Below are positions 16,543 through 24,600 of a stretch of DNA of 38,329 bases, in pieces (the first letter of the stretch is position 1; each line of letters begins with the position of its first letter). The notes under the pieces are model-generated. The model saw only the letters and a program-made list of their open reading frames with translations. It was not told the origin of the DNA and searched no databases. The stretch is from JAKFYM01 sp964612065 (lineage in GTDB: Bacteria > Bdellovibrionota > UBA1018 > CAIPTA01). The translations under genes were made by a program, and so were the position numbers. The stretch lies in NCBI GenBank assembly GCA_964612065.1, contig CAZTCD010000032.1, positions 1-38,329 of the forward strand. Reading direction: 5' to 3'.

Positions 16543-16896
16543 CTAGTTGGTGGTGGTACCCGTTTCGGTAGCAACAGCCGAGCTGGTGATCACGTTGGTA
16601 TTTGTATTGGTCACGGTCACGGTGCTGTTGAAGAGCTTGTCTGCCTCCGCGCCGATTTTATTACATTCGGCGAGAGCCAGGGTTTTCTCGTTTTCACAAG
16701 CAGTGTCTCCCGTATTGCACTTCCTCTCGAGAGCCGCCACCTTGCACGTCATTTCTTTTTCCTTGAGCTCGAGCCTCTGCCTCAGCTTCTCCGCATAGGC
16801 GCGGGCTTCCTTATCCTTCTTGCTGCAACCGGATCCGGCAAGGAACAGCAAGCCCATCACTACGCCACCCATCATAGCCAACTTCATGAGGTTCAT
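16543..16896 (-). CDS. Small lipoprotein, partner of the secreted protein (module copy 2)
   Basis: 117 residues from ATG 16896, which has AGGAG nine bases upstream; a longer frame to 16944 is not needed. The signal peptide ends MGLLFLAGSGC (C24), almost identical to the lipoprotein at 10893-11126, again with Gly at -3. The mature part is a charged helix (KLRQRLELKEKEMT) probably forming a coiled coil, with four further cysteines that could make two disulfides, and a Thr/Asn-rich tail (TVTNTNTN, TETGTTTN). It starts 54 bases after the stop of the large partner gene. Mature-region homology with copy 1 is not convincing by eye, so the shared signal region and gene order are the main link. Confidence 0.75.
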   Translation of the reverse strand: MNLMKLAMMGGVVMGLLFLAGSGCSKKDKEARAYAEKLRQRLELKEKEMTCKVAALERKCNTGDTACENEKTLALAECNKIGAEADKLFNSTVTVTNTNTNVITSSAVATETGTTTN

Positions 16897-16950
16897 AGGT
16901 CCATTCTCCTTTTTTCCAGCTCCCATTTTCCCATCAGAGTCCAATTTGCA

Positions 16951-17985
16951 CTAATCTCTTTTCAATCCCAGGTAAGGCGCCATCGCCCGGTATTTGCGCG
17001 ATACCTGCATGAAGATCGTAAGCTCGCCCTGCCCGTCGATCGCTGCCTGCATGGCGCTTCCGAGTGGATCTCCGGTAAGGTCGAGGCTTTTCAGATCGGC
17101 ATCCTGTGGCGCCATCTCCACACGGAAACTTCCTTTGGACGAGGCAAGGGGATCCTCGGCACGCCGCCCGCCCTCCCCGGGAAGCTCTCCAGTAAAAGCA
17201 GTGGAGGCGGACAGAGAGGAAGACGAAGCCGGCTCCCGATTGGATTCCGTGCTCCCCGAAGGCACGAGAGCGGCGATCTTGGGGGCCACGCTGCCGCCAT
17301 AAGAAGCGAGCACGTCCCAGATATGCCTTGCCCCGTCACGAATCAGCTTAGCCTGCGATTTTCTGGAGGTGGAATCGATCTGCTTCTTCACGTTATTCCG
17401 GAATTCGGCATTCGGAATGTCGTCCACGAAAGAGGCGAATTTCCCGATTACTTTCTCGGTGAGATTGGGATCATCGGAGGAAATCGTGCTTTCCGAGGCC
17501 TGGGCCAGCTTTTTGAGAAAGGCCTCCCTCTTCATTCCGCTCTTGCGCTCGAACTCATCGGCCACCTTACCCGCCTCCCCCTTATGAAGGAATTTCGGAT
17601 CCAGGCGGGCAAAAGTGGTGGTGTAAACCTCGCGGTTCTTCGCCCAGGAGGGAACCGGGGTGTGAATCGAAACGTTGTTCGTGAAAAGATCGATCTGGCG
17701 GATGCGGTTCTCCATGCGTACGGCATCGAGATCTTCCGAAGTGCGAAATTCGCCGAACGCCTGATAACCGTTTTTCACGGCCCCCGGGCGATTCTGGTTA
17801 TTGAGCTCGAGCATGGCACGCATGGCGCTGGTGGTGGAGTTCTGAAGGCTCTGGTCGGAACCACTGCGATTCACGGCCGCCGCTTCGGCCAAGGCCTCCG
17901 CCTGGGTGATCGCAAAGGCTTCGGGCACGCTCCAAACGAGCGAAAAAAAGGCGATAAACAGGAGTGGAAGCTTTGGTCTTGGCAA
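16951..17985 (-). CDS. Secreted protein of unknown family, copy 2 of a duplicated module
   Basis: 344 residues from a TTG start at 17985 with GAGGGG five bases upstream. The signal peptide ends PEAFA before ITQAEA. It shares with the protein at 9788-10852 the N-terminal SGSD-x-SLQNSTT, TTFARLDPKFL, GEAGKVADEFE, GMKRE-x-FLK, ASESTIS, an FR-x-NV-x-K-x-ID block, and the C-terminal VSRKYRAMAPYLGL. The Ser-rich linker before that last block (about residues 240-290) has diverged completely. Both copies use TTG, which may hold expression down. It sits between era and its lipoprotein partner in a minus-strand run that also contains rnc and der. No known domain was recognised. Confidence 0.8.
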   Translation of the reverse strand: MPRPKLPLLFIAFFSLVWSVPEAFAITQAEALAEAAAVNRSGSDQSLQNSTTSAMRAMLELNNQNRPGAVKNGYQAFGEFRTSEDLDAVRMENRIRQIDLFTNNVSIHTPVPSWAKNREVYTTTFARLDPKFLHKGEAGKVADEFERKSGMKREAFLKKLAQASESTISSDDPNLTEKVIGKFASFVDDIPNAEFRNNVKKQIDSTSRKSQAKLIRDGARHIWDVLASYGGSVAPKIAALVPSGSTESNREPASSSSLSASTAFTGELPGEGGRRAEDPLASSKGSFRVEMAPQDADLKSLDLTGDPLGSAMQAAIDGQGELTIFMQVSRKYRAMAPYLGLKRD

Positions 17986-18061
17986 GAAAACCCCTCAAGA
18001 CCTAATCGGCCAAAGTGCCGTTTTTATTGAATACTGTATCCTGAGAGATACGGCAGGACGA

Positions 18062-19042
18062 TCAGCCCCGGTTATCGGGCAGAACGTAGCCAAGCTGGCG
18101 GAGCTGCTCGGGGTTTTTGCTCCACTTGGGGGTAACCTTCACGAACAGCTTGAGCACCACTTTTCCGCCCAGGAGGCGTTCGATGCTTTCCCGCGCGGCC
18201 TGGCCGATCTCTTTGATCTTGGCGCCGCCCTTCCCAATCACCATGGGCTTCTGGCTTTCTCTCTCCACATGAATGGCAGCGTGAATCTCCGGGTGCCGCC
18301 TTTTGGGATTACCCTCTTCGGGCTCGTGAAACTGCTCGATCTCAATGGCGCAGGAATAGGGCAGTTCCTCTCCCAGCAGATAAAAAAGCTTTTCCTGGAT
18401 CAGTTCCGCCACCACGGTGCGAAGGTTCTGGTCGGTGAGCTCGTCGGTGGGATAGAGAGCCGGGCCTTCCGGGATCACCTGCTTCAGCTCGCTCATGAAT
18501 GCCTCGAGGCCTTCGCCTCCCTTTGCCGAAACCGGAAACAGCTGCTTTACCGGAAGCTCCGCCATCATGGCCTTGAGATCATCCTGGCCGCCAAACCGAG
18601 CATTCCCTTTTTGCCATAAATCTTTTTTATTCAGCAGCACAAAGAGAGGGCGCGCCTTTTGCGCCATGGTTTTTTTCAGGCTGTCGATCAAAAAACGCTC
18701 ATCGGTTTCCGCGGCCTCTCCGGCCTTGAGCGGGCGAGAACCATCCACAATATAAACCACGGCGTCCACATCCCTCAGGGAATCGAGGGCCTCCGCCACG
18801 CAGAACTCATTGAGTTTCTTCCCCTCAGGAGCACGGTGAAGGCCGGGAGTGTCTACAAAGATGATCTGGGAATCGTCGTCGCTGCGGATGCCACGGAAGC
18901 GGCGGCGCGTGGTTTGAGCCTTTGGGGAAACCGCCGCGATTTTCTCTCCCACGAGAGTGTTGAGAAGGGTGCTCTTTCCCACATTAGGGCGGCCCACGAG
19001 AGCCACGAAGCCCGTACGAAATTTTTTAGGCTCGGGAGCCAT
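18062..19042 (-). CDS. era: GTPase Era
   Basis: 326 residues from ATG 19042, with AAGGTG just upstream; a GTG at 19057 is possible. It shows the P-loop GRPNVGKST, an effector region with PKAQTTRRR, DTPGLH, and NKKD for guanine specificity, then a KH domain with VIGKGGAKIKEIG. Era binds the 3' end of 16S rRNA and helps small-subunit assembly. It overlaps the end of rnc by 17 bases; rnc-era is a widespread operon arrangement linking rRNA processing and subunit maturation. The length is slightly above that of E. coli Era (301), mainly in the middle. A 76-base gap separates it from the next minus-strand gene. Confidence 0.97.
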   Translation of the reverse strand: MAPEPKKFRTGFVALVGRPNVGKSTLLNTLVGEKIAAVSPKAQTTRRRFRGIRSDDDSQIIFVDTPGLHRAPEGKKLNEFCVAEALDSLRDVDAVVYIVDGSRPLKAGEAAETDERFLIDSLKKTMAQKARPLFVLLNKKDLWQKGNARFGGQDDLKAMMAELPVKQLFPVSAKGGEGLEAFMSELKQVIPEGPALYPTDELTDQNLRTVVAELIQEKLFYLLGEELPYSCAIEIEQFHEPEEGNPKRRHPEIHAAIHVERESQKPMVIGKGGAKIKEIGQAARESIERLLGGKVVLKLFVKVTPKWSKNPEQLRQLGYVLPDNRG

Positions 19043-19766
19043 GGGGCACCTTCTCACGCTCTACTTCGCCTTGAAGGCTCTCCAGAAGAAAGCGGGCGGC
19101 CGCTTGTTCCGCTTCCTTTTTATTCCGGCCTTTTCCGTATCGTTTGTGCTCGCCCATCGCCACCATCACTTCGAACTGCTTCTCGTGGTCGGGGCCAAGC
19201 TCACTCACCACCTTATAGGAAGGCGATTTGCGGAATCGTGCCTGGCAGAGCTCCTGCAGCAGGGTTTTCGTGTCGAGCTGCAGGCCTTCGAGCTTGTCGC
19301 CCGCGACGAAACCCTCGAAATGATGCCGGGCGGTTTCGAATACGGCCGTCAGGCCTCCATCGAGATAAATGGCACCGAGAACGGCTTCATAGGTGGAAGC
19401 AAGAATGGAATCTTTATCGCGGCCGTGCGTGCTCTCCTCGCCTTTTCCGAGAAGCAGAAACTCGCCCAGATGAATCGAACGGGCGATTCTGGCCAGGGTT
19501 TCCTCTTTCACCAGAGAAGAGCGCATCTTGGAAAGCCTGCCTTCGTCCGCGTGAGGAAACTTCTCGGAAAGAAAATCAGAGATCACGAGACCAAGAACGG
19601 AATCGCCCAAAAACTCGAGCCGTTCATTGTGAACGCGCACAAACTCTTCTTTACTGAGCCCGCGCTTGCGGCCTTCGTTGGCGTGCGATTTGTGCGAGAG
19701 CGCAAGTCGAAGCAGTTCCGAATCTCGGAACTGGTAGTGCAAGCTGTCTATTAGCTTTTGGAGCAA
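19026..19766 (-). CDS. rnc: Ribonuclease III
   Basis: 246 residues if translation starts at TTG 19766, preceded by GAGGT; a TTG at 19787 adds seven residues but has no ribosome-binding site. The N-terminal catalytic domain holds the signature NERLEFLGDSVL and the second acidic cluster in the helix STYEAVLGAIYLDGG. The C-terminal double-stranded-RNA-binding domain contains KTLLQELCQ and ends GRNKKEAEQAAARFLL. The enzyme cuts double-stranded RNA, notably precursor rRNA. It is the first visible gene of the minus-strand rnc-era run. The 243 bases upstream contain no other gene on this strand and presumably its promoter. Confidence 0.96.
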   Translation of the reverse strand: MLQKLIDSLHYQFRDSELLRLALSHKSHANEGRKRGLSKEEFVRVHNERLEFLGDSVLGLVISDFLSEKFPHADEGRLSKMRSSLVKEETLARIARSIHLGEFLLLGKGEESTHGRDKDSILASTYEAVLGAIYLDGGLTAVFETARHHFEGFVAGDKLEGLQLDTKTLLQELCQARFRKSPSYKVVSELGPDHEKQFEVMVAMGEHKRYGKGRNKKEAEQAAARFLLESLQGEVEREKVPHGSRA

Positions 19767-19955
19767 AGGAACCTCATGGAGCCACAATGTGGGGCGAACC
19801 CAGGCTTTTTACCTTAGCAGACATATTAAATCAACTAAAACGGGCACTTAAATAGGATCAGTCGGGATTATCGCTTTGCATCCTCTCGGAACGGATACAT
19901 GCCTCTTCCGGGGCAACTGAGAAATCAGGGGGATAGCAGCAGCCGAAAAGGCCTT

Positions 19956-19993
19956 CGATTTTTACTCCTGAAATTTCAATGAGTTAGAAATCG
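19956..19993 (+). promoter_or_regulatory. Imperfect hairpin in the leader of the small membrane-protein gene
   Basis: CGATTT (19956-19961) pairs with AAATCG (19988-19993), ACTC (19964-19967) with GAGT (19981-19984), and GAA (19970-19972) with TTC (19975-19977), giving a stacked stem with small internal loops. It ends 36 bases before the ATG at 20030. It could be a leader structure or the tail of a small RNA. Otherwise the stretch 19788-20029 shows no gene. Confidence 0.3.
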
Positions 19994-20029
19994 GGCTCTT
20001 ATCTGCAATGGTATAGGCAAGGAGACTTT

Positions 20030-20185
20030 ATGAACAACGTAACTTCCGCTCGAATCTACTTCCTCTTCGCTCTTCTTCTTTTGGCTCTGGGCTGGAAGAT
20101 CACCCAATCGGCCAAAGCCCAGATCGTGGAAGCTCAGGCTCAAAGAGCTGCTGCGATCGAAAGAGTGCTCTCTTCGGCCGAGTAA
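20030..20185 (+). CDS. 51-residue single-pass membrane protein
   Basis: The ATG at 20030 follows AAGGAG with good spacing and the frame runs 52 codons to TAA at 20183. The peptide starts MNNVTSARIY, has one strongly hydrophobic stretch (about residues 11-22, FLFALLLLALGW), then an Ala/Gln/Glu-rich amphipathic helix (AKAQIVEAQAQRAAAIERVL). This is the layout of small inner-membrane or exported helical peptides; no cleavage site is obvious. The strong ribosome-binding site, in-frame bias and structured leader argue that it is real. No family is recognised. It converges with the DUF962 gene, and its stop lies in a small hairpin. Confidence 0.6.
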   Translation: MNNVTSARIYFLFALLLLALGWKITQSAKAQIVEAQAQRAAAIERVLSSAE

Positions 20186-20197
20186 GCCAAAAGGCTT
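20184..20197. terminator. Small hairpin between two convergent genes
   Basis: AAGCC (20184-20188) pairs with GGCTT (20193-20197) around an AAAA loop, overlapping the stop codons of both convergent genes. It reads the same on either strand, as a shared terminator would. The stem is short and there is no clear T-run, so confidence is low. Confidence 0.28.
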
Positions 20198-20538
20198 CAG
20201 TGCTCGGCACCCAGCACTCCCATTCGCCTCACTTCGCGGTCCATGCGTCCGAGGCACATCAGAAAGAACATTTGAAAATCAGCGATCAGGCTCCAGAATG
20301 GATACTGAAAAGTGGCAGGAACATTTCTCTCGAAGAAAAAATGCCCGGCCCAGGCAAACCCGTATCCCGCTACGGGCAGCCCCAAAAGGATCCAGGGATT
20401 GAAAATCGCCCCAAATCCCACGAGCAAGAGCACCAGCAGAGTACCGGCGAAATGAAGATTTCGATTGGTCTTATTCCGGTGCTGGCTTACGTAAAAAAGC
20501 CAGAAGGCCTTATAAGTTCCGATAGGTTCCTGGTTCAT
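20197..20538 (-). CDS. DUF962 / Mpo1-like membrane protein
   Basis: 113 residues with about three to four hydrophobic segments. The N-terminus has the family pattern FYVSQHRNKTNRNLHFAGT, and the second half has AWAGHFFFERNVPATFQYP followed by WSLIADFQMF. These His-containing blocks are typical of DUF962. The yeast member Mpo1 is an iron-dependent dioxygenase that shortens 2-hydroxy fatty acids by alpha-oxidation; bacterial members are mostly untested. It lies 18 bases after the alkyladenine glycosylase gene on the minus strand and is probably co-transcribed with it and fur. Iron dependence and a fur neighbour fit each other, but that link is only suggestive. Confidence 0.82.
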   Translation of the reverse strand: MNQEPIGTYKAFWLFYVSQHRNKTNRNLHFAGTLLVLLLVGFGAIFNPWILLGLPVAGYGFAWAGHFFFERNVPATFQYPFWSLIADFQMFFLMCLGRMDREVRRMGVLGAEH

Positions 20539-20556
20539 CCTCTAACATCCTCAAAA

Positions 20557-21120
20557 CTAACGCCTCCGGGAAACGTGCGGATTGCCTTCCCAGAAAAAGC
20601 GGAGTGGCCAGCCCGCCGCCTCACCTGCATAGTCTATACCGATTCGCGGCCCACACCCAATCACTTCCTTGTCACGAACAGCCCCGGGCTGTTCAATAAA
20701 GATTGTTTCCCCCTGCAGGTCCGCCCCATCCAGGGCCCTGTCGATCTTCAATGCCTTGCACAAGCGCGCTGGCCCATCGCACCTCTCCCTGAGAGAAGAA
20801 TCAGGCTCGAGCGCACGAATGAGTACGGCCTCCGGCACACCTTCCCTTTCTGTAACCACATTCACGCAATGATGCATGCCATAGACGAAATACACATAGG
20901 CACGGCCGGCCGGCAGATACATCGAACGCACCCGCTCGGTATTCCTGCCATTCCAGCTATGGGCCGCCCGATCTCTCACGCCGAGATAGGCTTCCGTTTC
21001 CACGATCAAGCCAGAAAGCCGCCTGCCCCGCCAAACCCTCACCAGCCGCTTTCCCAACAGGGCACGGGCCAGCTCCGTAGTGGGCTGAGAATAAAATTTC
21101 CTACTCAATTTGCGGGGCAC
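20557..21120 (-). CDS. aag: DNA-3-methyladenine glycosylase, AAG/MPG family
   Basis: 187 residues from a GTG that directly follows the fur TAA, so it is probably translated by coupling. The family core is clear: ETEAYLG holds the catalytic Glu (E43, matching human AAG E125) and base-stacking Tyr (Y45), and H54 follows at the same nine-residue spacing as Y127-H136 in the human enzyme. RAYVYFVYGMHHCVNVV and DGPARLCKALKI complete the fold. The enzyme removes alkylated purines such as 3-methyladenine and hypoxanthine as the first step of base excision repair. Length is normal for the bacterial family. Confidence 0.93.
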   Translation of the reverse strand: MPRKLSRKFYSQPTTELARALLGKRLVRVWRGRRLSGLIVETEAYLGVRDRAAHSWNGRNTERVRSMYLPAGRAYVYFVYGMHHCVNVVTEREGVPEAVLIRALEPDSSLRERCDGPARLCKALKIDRALDGADLQGETIFIEQPGAVRDKEVIGCGPRIGIDYAGEAAGWPLRFFWEGNPHVSRRR

Positions 21121-21603
21121 TTACAGATTCGGGCAATTGGTGCGCTGGCACCAGCCATAGAGCTCGAGCTTATGATCCTTGAGAGAGAAGCCGAGGCTTT
21201 CTGCCACTTTCTTCTGCTGCTCCTCGATGGCGTCGTTTTCAAACTCAAAGATCTTTCGGCAACGCATGCAGATCAGGTGATCGTGGTGGTGGCCGGGCTG
21301 GTGAAGTTCGTAAACGGAGGTTCGGTCGAGAAATCGCCGCTCCACAGCAAGTCCAGCCTCCACCAAGCTATTGATGGTGCGATAAACCGAGGCGAGGCCC
21401 ACACCGGAATTCTTCTTTTTCACGATCCGAAAGAGCTCCTCGGCGGAAATATGCCCGCCAGCCCGCAGAAACTCGGCAATAATAGTCTCCCTCTGGGCCG
21501 TGAATTTCAGCTTATGCTGGGCAAGATAGGCCCGGTAGGCCTCGAGAAGAGCGTTGAGCTCCTGTTCCGAGGCAGACACCTTTCCTTTCGCACGTTTCTG
21601 CAT
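21121..21603 (-). CDS. fur: Fur-family metal-responsive transcriptional regulator
   Basis: 160 residues from ATG 21603; the frame stays open upstream but runs into ileS and is not needed. The winged-helix DNA-binding part contains KFTAQRETIIAEFL and GLASVYRTINSLVEAGL. The dimerisation part has HHHDHLICMRCRKIFEFE with regulatory His residues and the first CxxC, and a C-terminal CQRTNC for the structural zinc. The overall pattern is closer to Fur than to PerR or Zur, but metal choice cannot be settled by reading. Fur represses iron uptake genes when iron is plentiful. The gene is divergent from ileS with only 46 bases between start codons. Confidence 0.9.
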   Translation of the reverse strand: MQKRAKGKVSASEQELNALLEAYRAYLAQHKLKFTAQRETIIAEFLRAGGHISAEELFRIVKKKNSGVGLASVYRTINSLVEAGLAVERRFLDRTSVYELHQPGHHHDHLICMRCRKIFEFENDAIEEQQKKVAESLGFSLKDHKLELYGWCQRTNCPNL

Positions 21604-21649
21604 CCCCGAGGCATACCAGAAAACGTCTGTTTTTGATATTGTGCTCGGC

Positions 21650-24600
21650 ATGAGCAAACCAGCGGCTTTCTTTCCGGATTTTGGCACTGAATATCGTTTT
21701 CCCGCCATGGAGGAGGCCGTGCTGGAATATTGGAAGGAACAGCGCGTTTTTGATCGCCTCCTTTCCACTAAAGGCGAGCGCAAATGGTTCGGTTTTTACG
21801 ATGGCCCTCCCTTCGCCACCGGCCGCCCCCACTATGGCCACCTGCTCGCCGGCACCATTAAAGATATGGTGCCCCGGTACTGGACCATGCGCGGCTTTCA
21901 TGTGGAGCGGCGGTTCGGCTGGGATTGCCACGGCCTGCCCGTGGAATTCGAAATGGAGAAACGCCACAATCTTTCGGGCTCCCTCGCCATCCGGGCCTTC
22001 GGGGTGGGCAAATTCAACGAAGCCTGCCGCAGCATCGTGATGGAATTCTCCGGCGAATGGCGCGATACCGTGGACCGTATGGGCCGCTGGGCCGATATGG
22101 ACAACGACTACAAAACCATGAATCCAGAATTCATGGAAAGTGTGTGGTGGGTGTTCGCTGAGCTTTGGAAAAAGGGGCTTGTATACCAGGGCAAAAAAGT
22201 GGTGCCCTACTCCTGGCGCCTCACCGCTCCTCTTTCGAACTTCGAAGCTTCCCAGAACTACAAGAGCGTGCAGGATCCCGCGATCTCGGTGCTTTTCCCC
22301 CTGGATCACGCCCCAGATGAGGCGCTCGTGGCCTGGACCACCACGCCCTGGACCTTGCCGGCCAACCTGGGCTTGGCCGTGCACCATGATTTCACCTACG
22401 TGAAGTATCCGCTTCTCAAAGCCCTCAGCGCGAACGGCAAAGAGATCAGATTCGCCTGGGTGCTGCGCGAGCGCGCCAAGGCCTACGAGAAAGAGCTAGA
22501 CCTTTCGCGCGAGGAAGACGAGAAGCGCGGCCAGGAAATGCTCGGCTGGAAATATCTTCCCCTCTTCCCCTATTACGAATCCCGAAAGGCCGAAGGCGCT
22601 TTCCGCGTGATCGCTGGCGATTTCGTGAGCCAGGAAGACGGAACGGGTATCGTGCATATGGCCCCTGCCTTCGGGGAAGACGATTTCTATGCCTGCCAGC
22701 GTGAGAAGATCGAGCTCGTGGATCCCACCGATCTCGAAGGTAATTATACAGCTGAAGTTTCCGCCTCTCCTCTCAACCTGCAGGGCAAGCATGTAAAAGA
22801 TCCGGAAACCGATAAGCTCATCGTAAAGCACCTGAAAGAGGCAGGGCGCCTGCTCAAGCAGGAAACCCTTCAGCACAATTACCCTTTCTGCGAGCGCTCC
22901 GATACGCCTCTCATCTATAAAGCCATTTCTTCCTGGTTCGTGGCCGTAGAAAAGGTGAAAGCACGGATGCAGGAGCACAACAAAACCATCCATTGGGTGC
23001 CTTCTCATATCCGTGACGGCCGTTTCGGGAAATGGCTCGAGAACGCGCGCGACTGGTGCATTTCCCGCAATCGCTTCTGGGGCACTCCCATCCCCGTATG
23101 GATCTGCCAGCAGTGCCAGCACATGCATGTGGTGGGCTCACGGGAGGAGCTGGACAAGCTCGCCGGCAAGCACGTGGCAGACCTTCACTCTCATTTCGTG
23201 GACGAGATCGTTTCCGACTGCCCTAGCTGCAAGGCCAAAGGCAGCCTGAAACGCACGCCCGAAGTACTGGATTGCTGGTTTGAATCGGGATCCATGCCCT
23301 ACGCCCAGGTGCACTACCCCTTCGAAAACGAAGCGGCGTTCAAGCAACAGTTCCCGGCCGATTTCATCGCCGAAGGCCTCGATCAAACCCGCGGCTGGTT
23401 CTATACGCTCACCGTGCTCTCCACCGCCCTCTTCGACCGCCCCGCCTTCCGCAATGTGGTGGTGAACGGCATGGTGCTCGCCGAAGACGGCAAGAAGATG
23501 AGCAAGCGCCTGAAAAATTATCCGGACCCTACGTTGATCCTCCAGAAGTACGGAGCCGATGCATTGAGGCTCTATATGATGAAGAGCCCGGCGGTTTATG
23601 GCGAGGAGCTTCGCTTCACCGAGCGATTCCTCGTGGAGGATATGCGCGCCGTGCTTCTGCCGCTCTGGAACTCCTATAACTTCTTCGTGAGCTACGCCAA
23701 TATCGATGGCTTCACTCCAGCGGAAGCGAAGGCCGCCCCCAAAGTGGGCGACAGGCCCAAGATCGACCGCTGGATCCTGGCGCTTCTCCAGGAAACCGAA
23801 ATCAAAGTGCATAAGGAAATGGAAGCCTACGAGCTCTCCAATGTGTTCCCCCACCTCGCCCGCTTCCTCGAGAATCTTACCAACTGGTATATCCGAATGA
23901 ACCGCTCCCGTTACTGGGAAGCCAAAGGAGATTCTTTCTCCGCCGACAAGCTCTCGGCCTACGCCACTCTCTTCGAGGTCTTGGACCGCTTCGGGCTTCT
24001 GCTGGCTCCTTATCTTCCCTTCTTCGCCGATTATCTGAACGCGGCCCTGAATCAAGGCGTAGCTCCGGAGAAAATGAAGACTCTGAAGAATCTTCAGAGC
24101 GTGCACGAGCGCCTGTATTCGTTACCAGCGGCCCTCAAGACCAGCGATTTCGAGCTCATTCAGGAGATGGCGATCGCTCAGAGAGCCATCCTTCTTGGCC
24201 GCTCGCTGCGCGCCGAGGCCCGGATCGGCCTTCGCCAGCCGCTGCATAAGCTAAGCCTGGCCGGACTGAGCCAGGAAGAGGCCGGACTACTCCGTGCCCA
24301 GGAGCAGATGGTGCTGCAGGAGCTGAACCTTAAAGAACTCGTTTTCCTCGGAGACGGCACCGGTCTTGTGGTGGAAAGCGTGAAGCCCAACCTCAAGCGG
24401 CTGGGCGCACGCCTCGGAAAAAAAATGCGGGAAGTGCAGGAGGAGCTCAAGAAATGGGGCTCCAAAGAGATCGCCGCTTTTGAAGCCGCTGGAAAAGGCA
24501 CCGTGGCAGGCGAAACCCTAGAAAAGGAAGACCTGCTGATCGATCGCAAAGCCGCAGAAGGAAAGTGCGCAGGCGCTCTTGAAGGCATGGTGGCGGAGCT

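Noticed and set aside
18005..18032. Possible plus-strand terminator CGGC-CAAAGT-GCCG followed by TTTTT
   Set aside because: No plus-strand gene ends here; the stem has only four base pairs and lies in the minus-strand spacer between era and the secreted-protein gene.
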